Shown piece after piece: positions 8,598 to 17,021 of a DNA stretch of 64,000 bases. Under the pieces are notes generated by a model. It saw nothing but the letters and a program-made list of their open reading frames with translations. It searched no databases and had not been told where the DNA came from. Position 1 is the stretch's first letter, and every line of letters begins with the position of its first letter. This DNA is from Novosphingobium sp. (GTDB lineage: Bacteria; Pseudomonadota; Alphaproteobacteria; Sphingomonadales; Sphingomonadaceae), in the NCBI RefSeq assembly GCF_030696665.1, contig NZ_JAUYRV010000033.1:1-64000 (forward strand). Reading direction: 5' to 3'. The position numbers and the translations under genes are program-made.

Positions 8598-9514
8598 CCC
8601 TTGATCCCGCCTGCCTTGAATATTCCCGCCGCCATCACGGCATGGACCATGACCTGTACCCTTATTCTTCGCTGTTCGCCCGCCCGGATGTGCTCTGGCC
8701 GGGGGATAAGAAGATCGCTGTCGGCGTGCTTGTCAGCCTTGAATGGTTCCCGATTGTACCAGGCAAAGCCCCGTTCAAGGCACCGGGCCACATGCAGACG
8801 GCCTATCCGGACTATCGCCACTATACCTCGCGCGAATATGGCACGCGGGTCGGCTTCTATCGGCTGCTGGACGCCTTTGCCGCGCGGTCGATCCGCGCGT
8901 CGATTGCGGTGAACGCTGCCATCGCGGAGCGCTATCCGTCGATCATCGCCGATATCATCGCCGCCGGGCATGAGATCGTCGCCCATTCGACCGACATGGA
9001 CGGCACTATTGATTCCACGCTGCCCGAAACGGAAGAGCGCGCCATCATCCGCGCCGCCCGCGACACTCTGGCGGCGGCAACCGGCACGGTTCCGTGCGGC
9101 TGGCTGTCCATCGCTCGCCAGCAAAGCTGGAACACGCCGCGCCTGCTGGTCGAGGAAGGCTTTGCCTATGCCTGCGACTGGGTGAACGACGAGTTGCCCT
9201 ATATACAGAGCACGGCGGCAGGTCCGTTGGTGGCTGTACCGTTCAACCATGAACTGTCCGACCGGCAGATTATCACGGTCGAGCAGCATTCGGCTGAAAG
9301 CTATGTCGAGCAGATGCAGGACGCATGCAACTGGCTGGCAGGCGAGGCGCAGAGCCGTATGCTGCCGCTGCATGTTACGCCCTATATCATGGGCCTGCCG
9401 TTTCGCATGGCCGCCTTCGAGACCCTACTGGACTGGTTGGTGGCGCGCGGAGACTGTGCTTTCCTGGCTGGTGCCGAACTGGCAGCGCCATTCTTGCAAG
9501 GCCTGAAGCCGTAA
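8594..9514 (+). CDS. NodB-fold hydrolase of the PuuE/cyclic-imidase type, copy 2
   Basis: The second paralogue in tandem, 306 residues, starting at the ATG that overlaps the previous stop. It keeps the family pattern (SLEWFPIV near residue 49, YGTRVGFYRLLD near residue 86, VAHSTDMD near residue 133, PLHVTPYIMGLPFR near residue 257) but is clearly diverged from copy 1. Again there is no HxxxH motif and no signal peptide. Two side-by-side non-identical copies may mean two ring substrates, two stereoisomers or a hetero-oligomer. It is the last gene of the operon. Confidence 0.8.
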   Translation: MTLDPACLEYSRRHHGMDHDLYPYSSLFARPDVLWPGDKKIAVGVLVSLEWFPIVPGKAPFKAPGHMQTAYPDYRHYTSREYGTRVGFYRLLDAFAARSIRASIAVNAAIAERYPSIIADIIAAGHEIVAHSTDMDGTIDSTLPETEERAIIRAARDTLAAATGTVPCGWLSIARQQSWNTPRLLVEEGFAYACDWVNDELPYIQSTAAGPLVAVPFNHELSDRQIITVEQHSAESYVEQMQDACNWLAGEAQSRMLPLHVTPYIMGLPFRMAAFETLLDWLVARGDCAFLAGAELAAPFLQGLKP

Positions 9515-9933
9515 CAAAAATACTGAAGGTCGCTGAGCATTCCGAAGTGACGCACATCTAGATCCGTCAGGACATTGCGTAGAATGTGATCAGCGACGTG
9601 GCGCGAGCGTGTCCGCTACGCCAAGGACCAATCGTGCGCGGCGGCCGCAGTAGCCGCCCTCCCGATCCCGATTGCGCGCCCGCATTCCTTTTTCAAAGCG
9701 AGTCGCCGTGCCGCTCCAGTGCGCGGTGACATGGTGCCATTCGCGACCGCAGATGGCAGGTGGCCGCTGCGGGAAAGTTGCCAGCCATGACCGATCAACG
9801 CCTGCCGAAACCTGCGGATATGCGCTGGAACATTTGGACGAAACTACTGTATTTATTGATTAATGTCTGCGTTCGCGCGCGCTGCTCAGGGTTTGTCACG
9901 TCCGTATGACAATACCCGTTTGACGATCATTGA
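9515..9933. other. Non-coding or eroded stretch after the imidase operon
   Basis: About 420 bases without a supportable gene. Short frames on both strands lack domains. An 8-bp inverted repeat (GTCGCTGA at 9529-9536 and TCAGCGAC at 9590-9597) is too far apart to be a normal terminator. The stretch is GC-rich up to about 9840 and then AT-rich, leading into operator-like site 3. Confidence 0.45.
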
Positions 9934-9959
9934 ATTGTCTTATAGTTATATCAAAATGA
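9934..9959 (-). promoter_or_regulatory. Operator-like site 3 upstream of the SDR remnant and TonB cassette 1
   Basis: Read on the minus strand, this 26-bp site begins TCATTTTGATATA and ends TATAAGACAAT. It differs from site 1 at only three positions (two in the centre, one near the end). It lies 22 bp before the ATG of the SDR fragment at 9982 and about 220 bp before the TonB receptor. Near-identity over 26 bases outside coding DNA is unlikely by chance and places the receptor cassette under the same regulator as the imide operons (inference). Confidence 0.6.
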
Positions 9960-9981
9960 CAAATCAAAGTCCTCCTGCCGG

Positions 9982-10075
9982 ATGAGTGCTAGCGACGCAA
10001 TCGCCCGCGTCGCACTCGTCACTGGCGCTGCCGGTGGGATGGGCTCAGCCCTTGTTCGTGCGCTGCACCGCGGCA
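9982..10075 (+). pseudogene. N-terminal fragment of a short-chain dehydrogenase
   Basis: An ATG after a weak AGGA-like stretch opens a frame whose first 30 residues form an SDR cofactor-binding start: VALVTGAAGGMGSALVRALHR, with the TGxxxGMG glycine motif. After about 10075 the frame continues without any SDR similarity and runs to a stop at 10182. This is a broken gene. A possible C-terminal counterpart lies at 15430-15777, on the far side of the TonB-methyltransferase-MFS cassette. Confidence 0.6.
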
Positions 10076-10178
10076 CCGCGAGACTCGGTTGCATTTGTTC
10101 CAGACACATAACAATATCCTTCGGAACCAACCGGAGGGCTGTTTGCCATCGACACGCAATCCTTAAGGGGGGTTACCC

Positions 10179-12470
10179 ATGAAGCTTGAGCCACATCGTT
10201 CTTGCCGCCTTCGCCGTATCGTCCTGCTTGCCGGCACTGCCATGTTGGGGCTGGCCCAGCCTGCCTCGGCACAGGAATTGCCCACCGACGATGCCGCTGA
10301 AGCAAGCGGCGCGATTGTCGTTACCGCCCGCAAGCGCGAAGAACGCTTGCAGGACGTGCCGCTCGCCATTGCTGCCTTCAGTGGTCAGGAACTCAAAGAG
10401 CGCAACATCCGTTCGCTGGCAGATCTGGCTGCTTCTACGCCCGGTCTTTCGTTTCAGGATGTGAACGGTGCTTACGCCGCTCCGGTACTGCGCGGCGTGG
10501 CCCAGATTGATCAGACCGGCCCGCAAGGCAACGTCGGCATATTTATCGACGGGGTGTATCTCAACAACCGTTCGGCCCTGTCGTTCGATCAGTATGATCT
10601 GGGCCGCATTGAAGTGGTCAAAGGCCCGCAAAGCGCGCTCTATGGCCGCAATACGTTTGCCGGGGCGATCAACTATGTCACCAATGGTCCGGATTTTGAC
10701 CGGATTGGGGCCAGTGCCCAAGCCACCATCGGCAACTATGGCCGCTACGAAGGCAAAGGGTCGATCAACGTACCGGTGGGAAGCCGGGTGGCGGTGCGCG
10801 TCTTTGGCGGCTATTCGAAATTCGACGGCACAATCCTGAACAACCGCTCGCAGCGCAACCTTGACGGTTGGGATGACCGGTGGAGTGCCGGTGCCAACAT
10901 CAAAGCCCGGCTGACCGACACGCTGACCTTGCAGGTCTTCGGAGTCCATTCGGCAACCACCAACGACCAGCCAGCGCTTTATTCCATGCCGACGACGCTC
11001 AACAATTGCGGGGCGACCGCAGCCAGCGGACGCAAGACCTTTTTCTGCGGTACGCTGACGGCACCGACCGCCTACGATCTGGACGACACGGTCGGTTTTG
11101 GCCTCAAGGGCTTCAACAACATCTATTACGGCAAGCTGACTTATGAAGGCGAGGTGATGGATATATCGGCGCTCGTCAGCCACACCAATGCGAAGTTTGC
11201 GGTCCAGGTCGACACGACCGGAAATCCAGCGGCAGTCAACACCCCCTTCGGTAATGGCCTGTCGCGCCAACTGTTCACCAATGCCGCTACGACGGACAGC
11301 CACGACTGGAACTATGAATTGCGCTTTGCATCCAACGGCGATGGCCCGCTGTCGTGGATGTTCGGGCTGAACCACTATAGCTCGCTGGTTGCTGATGTGC
11401 TGAGCCTCAACTTCCAGAAGTTGGGTGTCACCACTGCACAGCCGCCGGTCTTTTCAAGCCGTGGCGGCATCCTGATGACAAAGGGACACGCGCTTTACGC
11501 ATCGCTTGGATATCAGTTGACGCCAACTATCGATGTGCAGGCGGAATTGCGCTATACCATTGACGACCAGAATTTCCAGGGCACCGGCAGTTCGGTTGCG
11601 GTGCGTGGCGGCCAGACCTTCAGCTATGCAACACCGCGCTTTGCGATCAACTGGAAGCCCGGCGCCGACGTGATGGTCTATGCCACAGCGGCGCGCGGCC
11701 TGAAGACTGGCGGCTTCAATTCGAACGCCGCAGGCACGGCTTACTTCTCGTTCGGGCCGGAAACCAACTGGACCTATGAGCTTGGTGTCAAAACCACGCT
11801 GTTGGGCGGGATGGTCACGGCCAATGCCAATGCTTTCTACGTCGATTGGCGGAACATTCAGGCCCAGACCCAGCTGCCGTTCTCTACGCTTGCCGTCGTT
11901 GACAATAACGGCGATGCCAACGTGAAGGGCATCGAGGCACAGATTACCATTACACCGGTCCGCAACCTGTCATTCTCTGCCAACGGCGCGCTGCTTGATC
12001 CCAAGTATCGCAATGGCGTGCTCGACGGCGAAGTGTCGTTCATCTGCGGCGAAATTCTTGGCAGCACGGTGAAGCAAAAGGACTGCACTTCGGCGGTCGA
12101 TGGCAACCAGATCGCGCGGACCAGCAACAAGCAGTTTGCGCTGTCGGGGAACTGGACCATTCCCGATCTGACAACTGGCGTCGATGGCTATTTGCGGGCG
12201 GACTACAGCTGGCAGTCGGCCAAGTACTCGACCAGTCTGGTCGGTCAGAACCAAGGGGTGATCGCGTTGGCAAATGTCCGCGCAGGACTGAAGCGGGACG
12301 GTTACGAACTTTCGATCTGGGCCAAGAACCTGTTCGATCGCAAGTATGTTTCCCGCGCCACCGTGGTGGCTTCCACTGCCGATGGCGCGCCGATCTCGGG
12401 CGTGAGTTCTACCCGCGTCTATCCGGGCGAGCGCCGCACTTGGGGCGTCGATATCTCGGCCAGTTTCTGA
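10179..12470 (+). CDS. TonB-dependent outer-membrane receptor 1
   Basis: A receptor of 763 residues with a signal peptide ending about SAQELP. A TonB-box/plug start follows (AIVVTARKREERLQDVPLAI), then the plug motif IEVVKGPQSALYGRNTFAGAINYVTN near residue 145, and a beta-barrel ending in the typical terminal Phe (VDISASF). A strong AAGGGGGG-type site precedes the ATG. It is the first gene of a four-gene cassette: receptor, methyltransferase-like protein, small protein, MFS transporter. Sphingomonad receptors of this class import organic substrates as well as siderophores. The position under operator-like site 3 suggests that it imports the substrate of the imide pathway. Confidence 0.92.
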   Translation: MKLEPHRSCRLRRIVLLAGTAMLGLAQPASAQELPTDDAAEASGAIVVTARKREERLQDVPLAIAAFSGQELKERNIRSLADLAASTPGLSFQDVNGAYAAPVLRGVAQIDQTGPQGNVGIFIDGVYLNNRSALSFDQYDLGRIEVVKGPQSALYGRNTFAGAINYVTNGPDFDRIGASAQATIGNYGRYEGKGSINVPVGSRVAVRVFGGYSKFDGTILNNRSQRNLDGWDDRWSAGANIKARLTDTLTLQVFGVHSATTNDQPALYSMPTTLNNCGATAASGRKTFFCGTLTAPTAYDLDDTVGFGLKGFNNIYYGKLTYEGEVMDISALVSHTNAKFAVQVDTTGNPAAVNTPFGNGLSRQLFTNAATTDSHDWNYELRFASNGDGPLSWMFGLNHYSSLVADVLSLNFQKLGVTTAQPPVFSSRGGILMTKGHALYASLGYQLTPTIDVQAELRYTIDDQNFQGTGSSVAVRGGQTFSYATPRFAINWKPGADVMVYATAARGLKTGGFNSNAAGTAYFSFGPETNWTYELGVKTTLLGGMVTANANAFYVDWRNIQAQTQLPFSTLAVVDNNGDANVKGIEAQITITPVRNLSFSANGALLDPKYRNGVLDGEVSFICGEILGSTVKQKDCTSAVDGNQIARTSNKQFALSGNWTIPDLTTGVDGYLRADYSWQSAKYSTSLVGQNQGVIALANVRAGLKRDGYELSIWAKNLFDRKYVSRATVVASTADGAPISGVSSTRVYPGERRTWGVDISASF

Positions 12471-12493
12471 TCTCGCGAAAGGAGCCTGTTACA

Positions 12494-13660
12494 GTGACTT
12501 TCCTTACCCAACTCGAAGACGTATCGTTGCAGCAGCAAGGAACGGCCCCATCGTTTGCGCTGTCGCAGCGGGGGCGTTCGGGATTTGAACTGCTCGGTTC
12601 TGTCCAGAAGTTTTCGTCGGGCACTTTGCGGCCACTCGCAGAAGAAAGCTTTGTTGCGACGCCGGAAGGGAAGGCACTTTCTGCCGATCACGCCTCCGCC
12701 GCGCCAGTGCGGTCTGAGCGTGAGCGGATCGCGGCAGCCAAGGCCCTTTGCGCAAGCGATAATGTGTTCCGGCTTGAGCGGTTCATCCAGCGTTATGTGG
12801 CTGAACAGAACTTCAATCACGGTATCCCGGCGATTGAAGAACGGCGGGCCGAATTCCGCGCCTATGAGGCGGCGATGGAGCGTGGCCTTTTGGGAACGCT
12901 GGACATCGACGTCGATGTGGTGGTGCCTAGCTACTACGACCGGATCGAGTGGCATCTGGAACCAGGTGGCTGGGATGGCTATGACCTATATGGCGCGCTG
13001 TTCGCTTTTGGCGTCGGACCATACGTGTTCAGCCACGGCGGCTATGCCGCGGTCGCCGTCGGTGATGATATTGCTCAGCAGCGTTTGAATACGATCCGCC
13101 AGTTCCCCAAAAACGAATATGCCCGGATATATGAGCCGGGTTGTGGCGGTGTTTCGACACTGAAGGCCGTTCACACAGTGTTTCCCGATGCGGCTCTGCA
13201 CGGATCGGACCTGTCGCCGCTGCTGCTGCGCAACGGGCAAAAAATGGCGTCGCGTTTCGGTTTTTCGGTGCATCTACGCTTGGCTGATAGCGCGACTGAC
13301 ACGCGCGAGGCAGACGAAAGCTTCGACGGTGTGATTACTTATGCGCTGCATCATGAATTGCCGCCCAAGGCCAACCGCGCCTTGTTCCGCGAAATGTATC
13401 GCATCATGAAACCGGGTGCGGATATCGTCATTTCGGACCCGCCGCCGTTCCGGGCCGTGCCCCTGTTCCATGCCGTCATCCTGGATTGGGACACAGAGCA
13501 TCGCGAAGAGCCGTTCTTTACTACGGCGCTCCATGACAGCCTGGACGAGATGCTGCGCGAAGCTGGTTTTGACGCTGTGGAATCCTATGCCATCGGGCAT
13601 GGCCAGTATCCGTGGATCACACGCGCGCGCAAACCCCTCAAGCTGGCGGAGGCCGCGTGA
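12494..13660 (+). CDS. SAM-dependent-methyltransferase-like protein, copy 1
   Basis: A class I methyltransferase-fold protein of 388 residues. About 200 N-terminal residues without a recognised domain precede the Rossmann part: YEPGCGGVS near residues 213-221 and the acidic SDLSP near 238-242. Motif YALHHELPPKA (283-293) and motif PGGWDGYDLY (157-166) recur in the paralogue at 22318 (HHEMPVKA and RGGWDAGEY). A GTG start is preferred because an AAAGGAG site lies 9 bp upstream; the longer frame overlaps the receptor gene. The stop overlaps the next start (ATGA). Whether it methylates a substrate, demethylates or uses SAM differently cannot be told. The fixed pairing with a small protein suggests a two-subunit enzyme. 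Confidence 0.8.
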   Translation: MTFLTQLEDVSLQQQGTAPSFALSQRGRSGFELLGSVQKFSSGTLRPLAEESFVATPEGKALSADHASAAPVRSERERIAAAKALCASDNVFRLERFIQRYVAEQNFNHGIPAIEERRAEFRAYEAAMERGLLGTLDIDVDVVVPSYYDRIEWHLEPGGWDGYDLYGALFAFGVGPYVFSHGGYAAVAVGDDIAQQRLNTIRQFPKNEYARIYEPGCGGVSTLKAVHTVFPDAALHGSDLSPLLLRNGQKMASRFGFSVHLRLADSATDTREADESFDGVITYALHHELPPKANRALFREMYRIMKPGADIVISDPPPFRAVPLFHAVILDWDTEHREEPFFTTALHDSLDEMLREAGFDAVESYAIGHGQYPWITRARKPLKLAEAA

Positions 13661-13977
13661 TGAAAGATACCGGTTTCGACTACCTCGGTTCGGAAAGCGT
13701 CACCGATGTGGCGCGCATCGTCATGGCATTAATGAGCGAGGTGTGGATCATGCGGGATCGTCAGATCGTGACCGAATATTTGCTGGAAACGCAGGAATCG
13801 GTCACGCGCGCGCAGATCGACAATTTTGTGCCGCAGGGCGAATTGGCTGCGTTGATCGCCGCTGAGCGTGATCGCTTTGCCCGCCTTGTAGCCGGTGCGC
13901 CGATTGCGGCGACGAAGCGCAGCGTGGCGGAAATTCTGGAACGGGCCGGCATGGCCGCGTCGGAGCATGCAGCATGA
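13660..13977 (+). CDS. Small protein of unknown function, partner of methyltransferase-like copy 1
   Basis: A 105-residue protein with no domain that I recognise. It is predicted to be mostly helical and highly charged, without signal or membrane segments. The core DVARIVMALMSEVWIMRDRQ...EYLLETQ at residues 16-44 matches DVAEALLALTREIWVLTDRQ...EALLTRN in the small protein at 23358, so the two are homologues. Both directly follow a methyltransferase-like gene with overlapping start and stop codons, and here the stop also overlaps the MFS start. This argues for a physical complex with the methyltransferase-like protein. Confidence 0.75.
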   Translation: MKDTGFDYLGSESVTDVARIVMALMSEVWIMRDRQIVTEYLLETQESVTRAQIDNFVPQGELAALIAAERDRFARLVAGAPIAATKRSVAEILERAGMAASEHAA

Positions 13978-15365
13978 GCGCCGCGACACCTGAAGCGCCC
14001 GCCGATCCGGCAGGCGAAGTGCTAACCCCGCTCGCGGTGCTGCCGCTAAAGACCTGTCTTGCCTGGGGCGTAGGGACGGTGGCGGTGGCCGCGTTATTCA
14101 ACTCGGTCAATGTTCTGCTTCTGCGCTATGTCGTGGATTATGCAGGGATCAGTGCGGGTGTTGCCGGGGCGATGATCGGCGCGTCCAAGCTTTACGACGC
14201 CGTGATCGATCCGGTAGTCGGCGCGGCAAGCGATCGCCACAGGTCAAAGCTTGGGCGGCGGCGGCCTTTCCTGCTGGCAGGCACAGTCCTGCTCGCCATT
14301 GCGGCGCTGGCGCTGTTCAATTTACCGACGGGCCAACTGGCCTTGCCCGCGTTCCTGTTTGCGCTGCTTCTATATGCCACGGGATATGCGCTGTTCAGCG
14401 TGCCTTACATGGCAATGCCGGCAGAAATGACATCATCCTATCACGAACGTTCGCGGTTGATCTCTTTCCGCGTGGCCGCGGTGGCGGTGGCATCGTTGCT
14501 GGCGGTGTTCATTGGCCCGGTGCTCATGGCTTGGGCCGGTGGAGGGCAGCCGGGACACCGCGCTTTGTCAATCTTCCTTGCTGCCGTGGTGCTTGGGGCT
14601 GGCACTGCCTGCTTCTTCGGAACGGCCCATGCGTCGTTCAACGCCGATTCCGCCGCCGCACCGCGCGCAACATGGGCGGAAAAGGCAAGGTCGCTGGCGG
14701 GCAACCGGCCGTTCGTCATGCTTCTGGCAATCAAGCTGTTGCAACTTATGGCGCTGGCCGTGACGCAGGCATCCATGCCGTTCCTGTTCCGCCGTGTACT
14801 GCAACTTGATGACAGGATGATGGGGATCTATTTCCTGATCTTCTATTCCACAATGATTGCCGTTCAGCCGCTGTGGGTGCGTGTTGCGCGCAGTCGCGGC
14901 AAGCGCAAAATGTATATCTTCGCCACGCTGGCTTATGCCGCGACGTTCTCGTCCTGGTATTTCGTGGACGGCGATACACCGCTGATGGCTGTGTTTGCCC
15001 GGGCGTTGGTGTTGGGCGCAGTTGGTGGTGCCGTGTTGCTGTTCGGCCAGTCGCTGCTGCCTGATACGATGGAATGGGACTATCGCCGGACTGGCCTGCG
15101 CCGCGAGGGCATGCTGTCTGCCGTTTATACCATAATCGAGAAGATCTCTTATGCGCTGGGTGCTGCGGTTACCGGGATCATCCTTGGGAACAGCGGTTAC
15201 ATCCAGGGCATCGGCGTGGCGGCTGCCAATCAGCCGCCTTCGGCCATCACCGCGATCTATCTGTTGGCCTCTGTCATACCGCTGGGCTTCCTCGCGCTCA
15301 GCGCCATCGCCTTGCTGTTCTATGACCTTGACGAGAAAAAGCTGAACTCGCTGCCACGGCGTTGA
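13974..15365 (+). CDS. MFS transporter of the GPH (glycoside-pentoside-hexuronide) cation symporter type
   Basis: An inner-membrane transporter of 463 residues with about 12 hydrophobic segments. It carries the GPH/MelB hallmark KLYDAVIDPVVGAASDRHRSKLGRRRPF near residues 76-104 and a YRRTGLRREGMLSA loop near residue 365. It is translationally coupled to the small protein (ATGA overlap). Members in sphingomonad catabolic clusters often carry acids, sugars or terpenoid-like substrates across the inner membrane. Together with the TonB receptor it gives a complete uptake path. Confidence 0.88.
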   Translation: MSAATPEAPADPAGEVLTPLAVLPLKTCLAWGVGTVAVAALFNSVNVLLLRYVVDYAGISAGVAGAMIGASKLYDAVIDPVVGAASDRHRSKLGRRRPFLLAGTVLLAIAALALFNLPTGQLALPAFLFALLLYATGYALFSVPYMAMPAEMTSSYHERSRLISFRVAAVAVASLLAVFIGPVLMAWAGGGQPGHRALSIFLAAVVLGAGTACFFGTAHASFNADSAAAPRATWAEKARSLAGNRPFVMLLAIKLLQLMALAVTQASMPFLFRRVLQLDDRMMGIYFLIFYSTMIAVQPLWVRVARSRGKRKMYIFATLAYAATFSSWYFVDGDTPLMAVFARALVLGAVGGAVLLFGQSLLPDTMEWDYRRTGLRREGMLSAVYTIIEKISYALGAAVTGIILGNSGYIQGIGVAAANQPPSAITAIYLLASVIPLGFLALSAIALLFYDLDEKKLNSLPRR

Positions 15366-15429
15366 GTGGCGCTGTCGGGCCGAGGCAGGTCATCGCCTCG
15401 CGTGTTGGGGGGGCACGCGGGGCTGGAAC

Positions 15430-15777
15430 ATGCTGGGGGCGGGGCATGATTTCGTCCCGATGCCGCGCATGAACGGATATGCCACCAACTGGGCGGCGCT
15501 GACATTCATGACCAGCGCGCTCGCGCAGGAAGCTGCGGATGAGCTTTATGCTGTGGGTGCGTTCAGTCCGGGGGGACTGACCGAGAGCTTCTTTCGCGAA
15601 CATATCATCACGCTCTAGTCGCGGACCGGCCGCAAGCCATTGCCGACTGGATTGTGCGTGAACTGGTAGCACGGCAGCCGAACGGTGCGGTGCTGCAATG
15701 GCTGACCGAAGAACGCATCATTGCGCGGAGGGCGAAAATCCCTCCGCGCAACATGCTTTCAGTCTATCGCTGACACT
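15430..15777 (+). pseudogene. C-terminal SDR-like fragment with frameshift
   Basis: One frame (15430-15618) reads MNGYATNWAALTFMTSALAQE followed by GAFSPGGLTESFF. This is the SDR pattern YxxxKxAl...SPGG with the catalytic Lys changed to Trp. It stops at 15618. A second frame (about 15624-15773) continues as DRPQAIADWIVRELVARQPN, then VLQWLTEERI, and ends at a stop near 15773, as an SDR C-terminus would. Together with the N-terminal piece at 9982 it suggests one old SDR gene flanking a 5-kb cassette. The assignment to a single original gene is inference. Confidence 0.4.
15721..15751. terminator. Strong 12-bp hairpin after the minus-strand operon
   Basis: A perfect 12-bp stem (TTGCGCGGAGGG with CCCTCCGCGCAA) closes a 7-base loop. 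It lies 43 bp beyond the stop of the FAD monooxygenase (15794, minus strand) and inside the eroded SDR fragment. No long T-run follows, so an intrinsic terminator is likely but not certain. Confidence 0.5.
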
Positions 15778-15793
15778 TGCCGGCGATGCCGCG

Positions 15794-16993
15794 TCAGCTG
15801 ATGGCAGCCGCTTGTCCGATACTGTCGTACATGGCCTGACGCAGGAGGTAGCTGCGGCGCTTTTCTGGGTCACTGGCCAATATGCGCAAAGCATCGCGGC
15901 GGCGCTCATGGGCTTCATCCTGACCGCCGCGCATGATTTCCATGTTTTCGATTGTCTGGCGCTGGGTGAAATCGAACGTCACCGTGCGGCGCTGGCGATC
16001 ATAGAGATCGAGCAGATCTGCGCTGGCACCATCGTTGATGATGGCGGACAGCTTTTCGCAGGCGTTGAACGCATCATGGATGCCGCTGTTCATGCCAAAG
16101 CCGCCAAGCGGATTGTTGAGGTGCGCAGCATCGCCGACCAGCAGGACACGCCCTTTGTGGAAGCGCTTGGCGACGCGCTGGTGGACCCGGTAAATCGTGC
16201 GGTGGCCCGTGGTGACAGCGGCGCCATCTCCCATAATGCCGTCAAACACTGCGTTCTTTTTTTCGTCCGAGAGGAGATAGGCTTCACTCTCCTCAGGGGC
16301 GGGCACCAGTACGCGCCACAGGCTGGGAACGCGCAGTAGCACCTGCCATTCGTCTGGATCGGAAACGTAATTCACTTTGGCAAGGCCGGGCAGCGCGTCT
16401 TCGATCGGCCAGGCCGTGCTAAGCGTCAGGAACCGTTCCGGATACGTGAAGCCATCAAATTCGACATTGAGCCATTTGCGCACGATCGAATTGGCCCCGT
16501 CGGCCCCAATCAGATAATCCGCGCGCACCTTTTCGATACCGGTCGCATGTTCAAGATAGACATCGACGCCCGTATCGTCCTGTTCGAAGTAGACCACGCG
16601 GTGGCCAAAACGGACTTGCGTGTTTTCTTCGGCCTCAAGCGTATCCGCTAGCATGCGCGACAAGTGGTACTGTTCGCATTGAACGCGGAACGGATAGGCG
16701 GTGACGTCAGCAATCTCGGTCAGATCAAAAGACAGAATTTCGCCGCTGCGGCGATCCCGCCAGTGATAGACCGGCGCCTTCAGCCCCGTCTCGATCAGCC
16801 GTTCGGTCACGCCCAGCGTTGCCAGCATTTCCAGCGTCGGCGGATGGAAGGTGGATGCGCGCAGATCCTGCGCCGAATCCATCGCGGATTCGGCAAGGAT
16901 CACGTCAATTCCTTGGCGCGACAGGTATGTGGCGGCAACGCTGCCTACCGGCCCGGCACCGGCGACAACCACTTGGGTTCTGCGGGTCTGCAT
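15794..16993 (-). CDS. FAD-dependent aromatic-hydroxylase-type monooxygenase (class A)
   Basis: An FAD_binding_3 flavoprotein of 399 residues with all three class A fingerprints: VVVAGAGPVGSVAATYL (residues 8-24), YLIGADGANSIVRKW near residue 165, and GRVLLVGDAAHLNNPLGGFGMNSGIHDA near residue 285. This is the family of MhpA, PobA and 6-hydroxynicotinate 3-monooxygenase. No C-terminal thioredoxin-like domain is present. The ATG at 16993 has AGGA 8 bp upstream. It is the last gene of the minus-strand unit that starts with TonB receptor 2. It probably adds one oxygen to a ring of the imported compound; the substrate is unknown. Confidence 0.88.
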   Translation of the reverse strand: MQTRRTQVVVAGAGPVGSVAATYLSRQGIDVILAESAMDSAQDLRASTFHPPTLEMLATLGVTERLIETGLKAPVYHWRDRRSGEILSFDLTEIADVTAYPFRVQCEQYHLSRMLADTLEAEENTQVRFGHRVVYFEQDDTGVDVYLEHATGIEKVRADYLIGADGANSIVRKWLNVEFDGFTYPERFLTLSTAWPIEDALPGLAKVNYVSDPDEWQVLLRVPSLWRVLVPAPEESEAYLLSDEKKNAVFDGIMGDGAAVTTGHRTIYRVHQRVAKRFHKGRVLLVGDAAHLNNPLGGFGMNSGIHDAFNACEKLSAIINDGASADLLDLYDRQRRTVTFDFTQRQTIENMEIMRGGQDEAHERRRDALRILASDPEKRRSYLLRQAMYDSIGQAAAIS

Positions 16994-17021
16994 CTAAATA
17001 GTCCTGTTTTGAAAAGTCTGA

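Noticed and set aside
7665..9514. Cell-wall polysaccharide deacetylases
   Set aside because: No signal peptide, no HxxxH metal motif, and operon coupling to an amidase and an acyl-CoA lyase.
9529..9597. 8-bp inverted repeat as terminator of the imidase operon
   Set aside because: The arms are 53 bases apart with no T-run, so a stable intrinsic terminator is unlikely.
9616..9863. Short frames between the imidase operon and the SDR remnant
   Set aside because: Opposed overlapping frames without conserved sequence; kept as non-coding.
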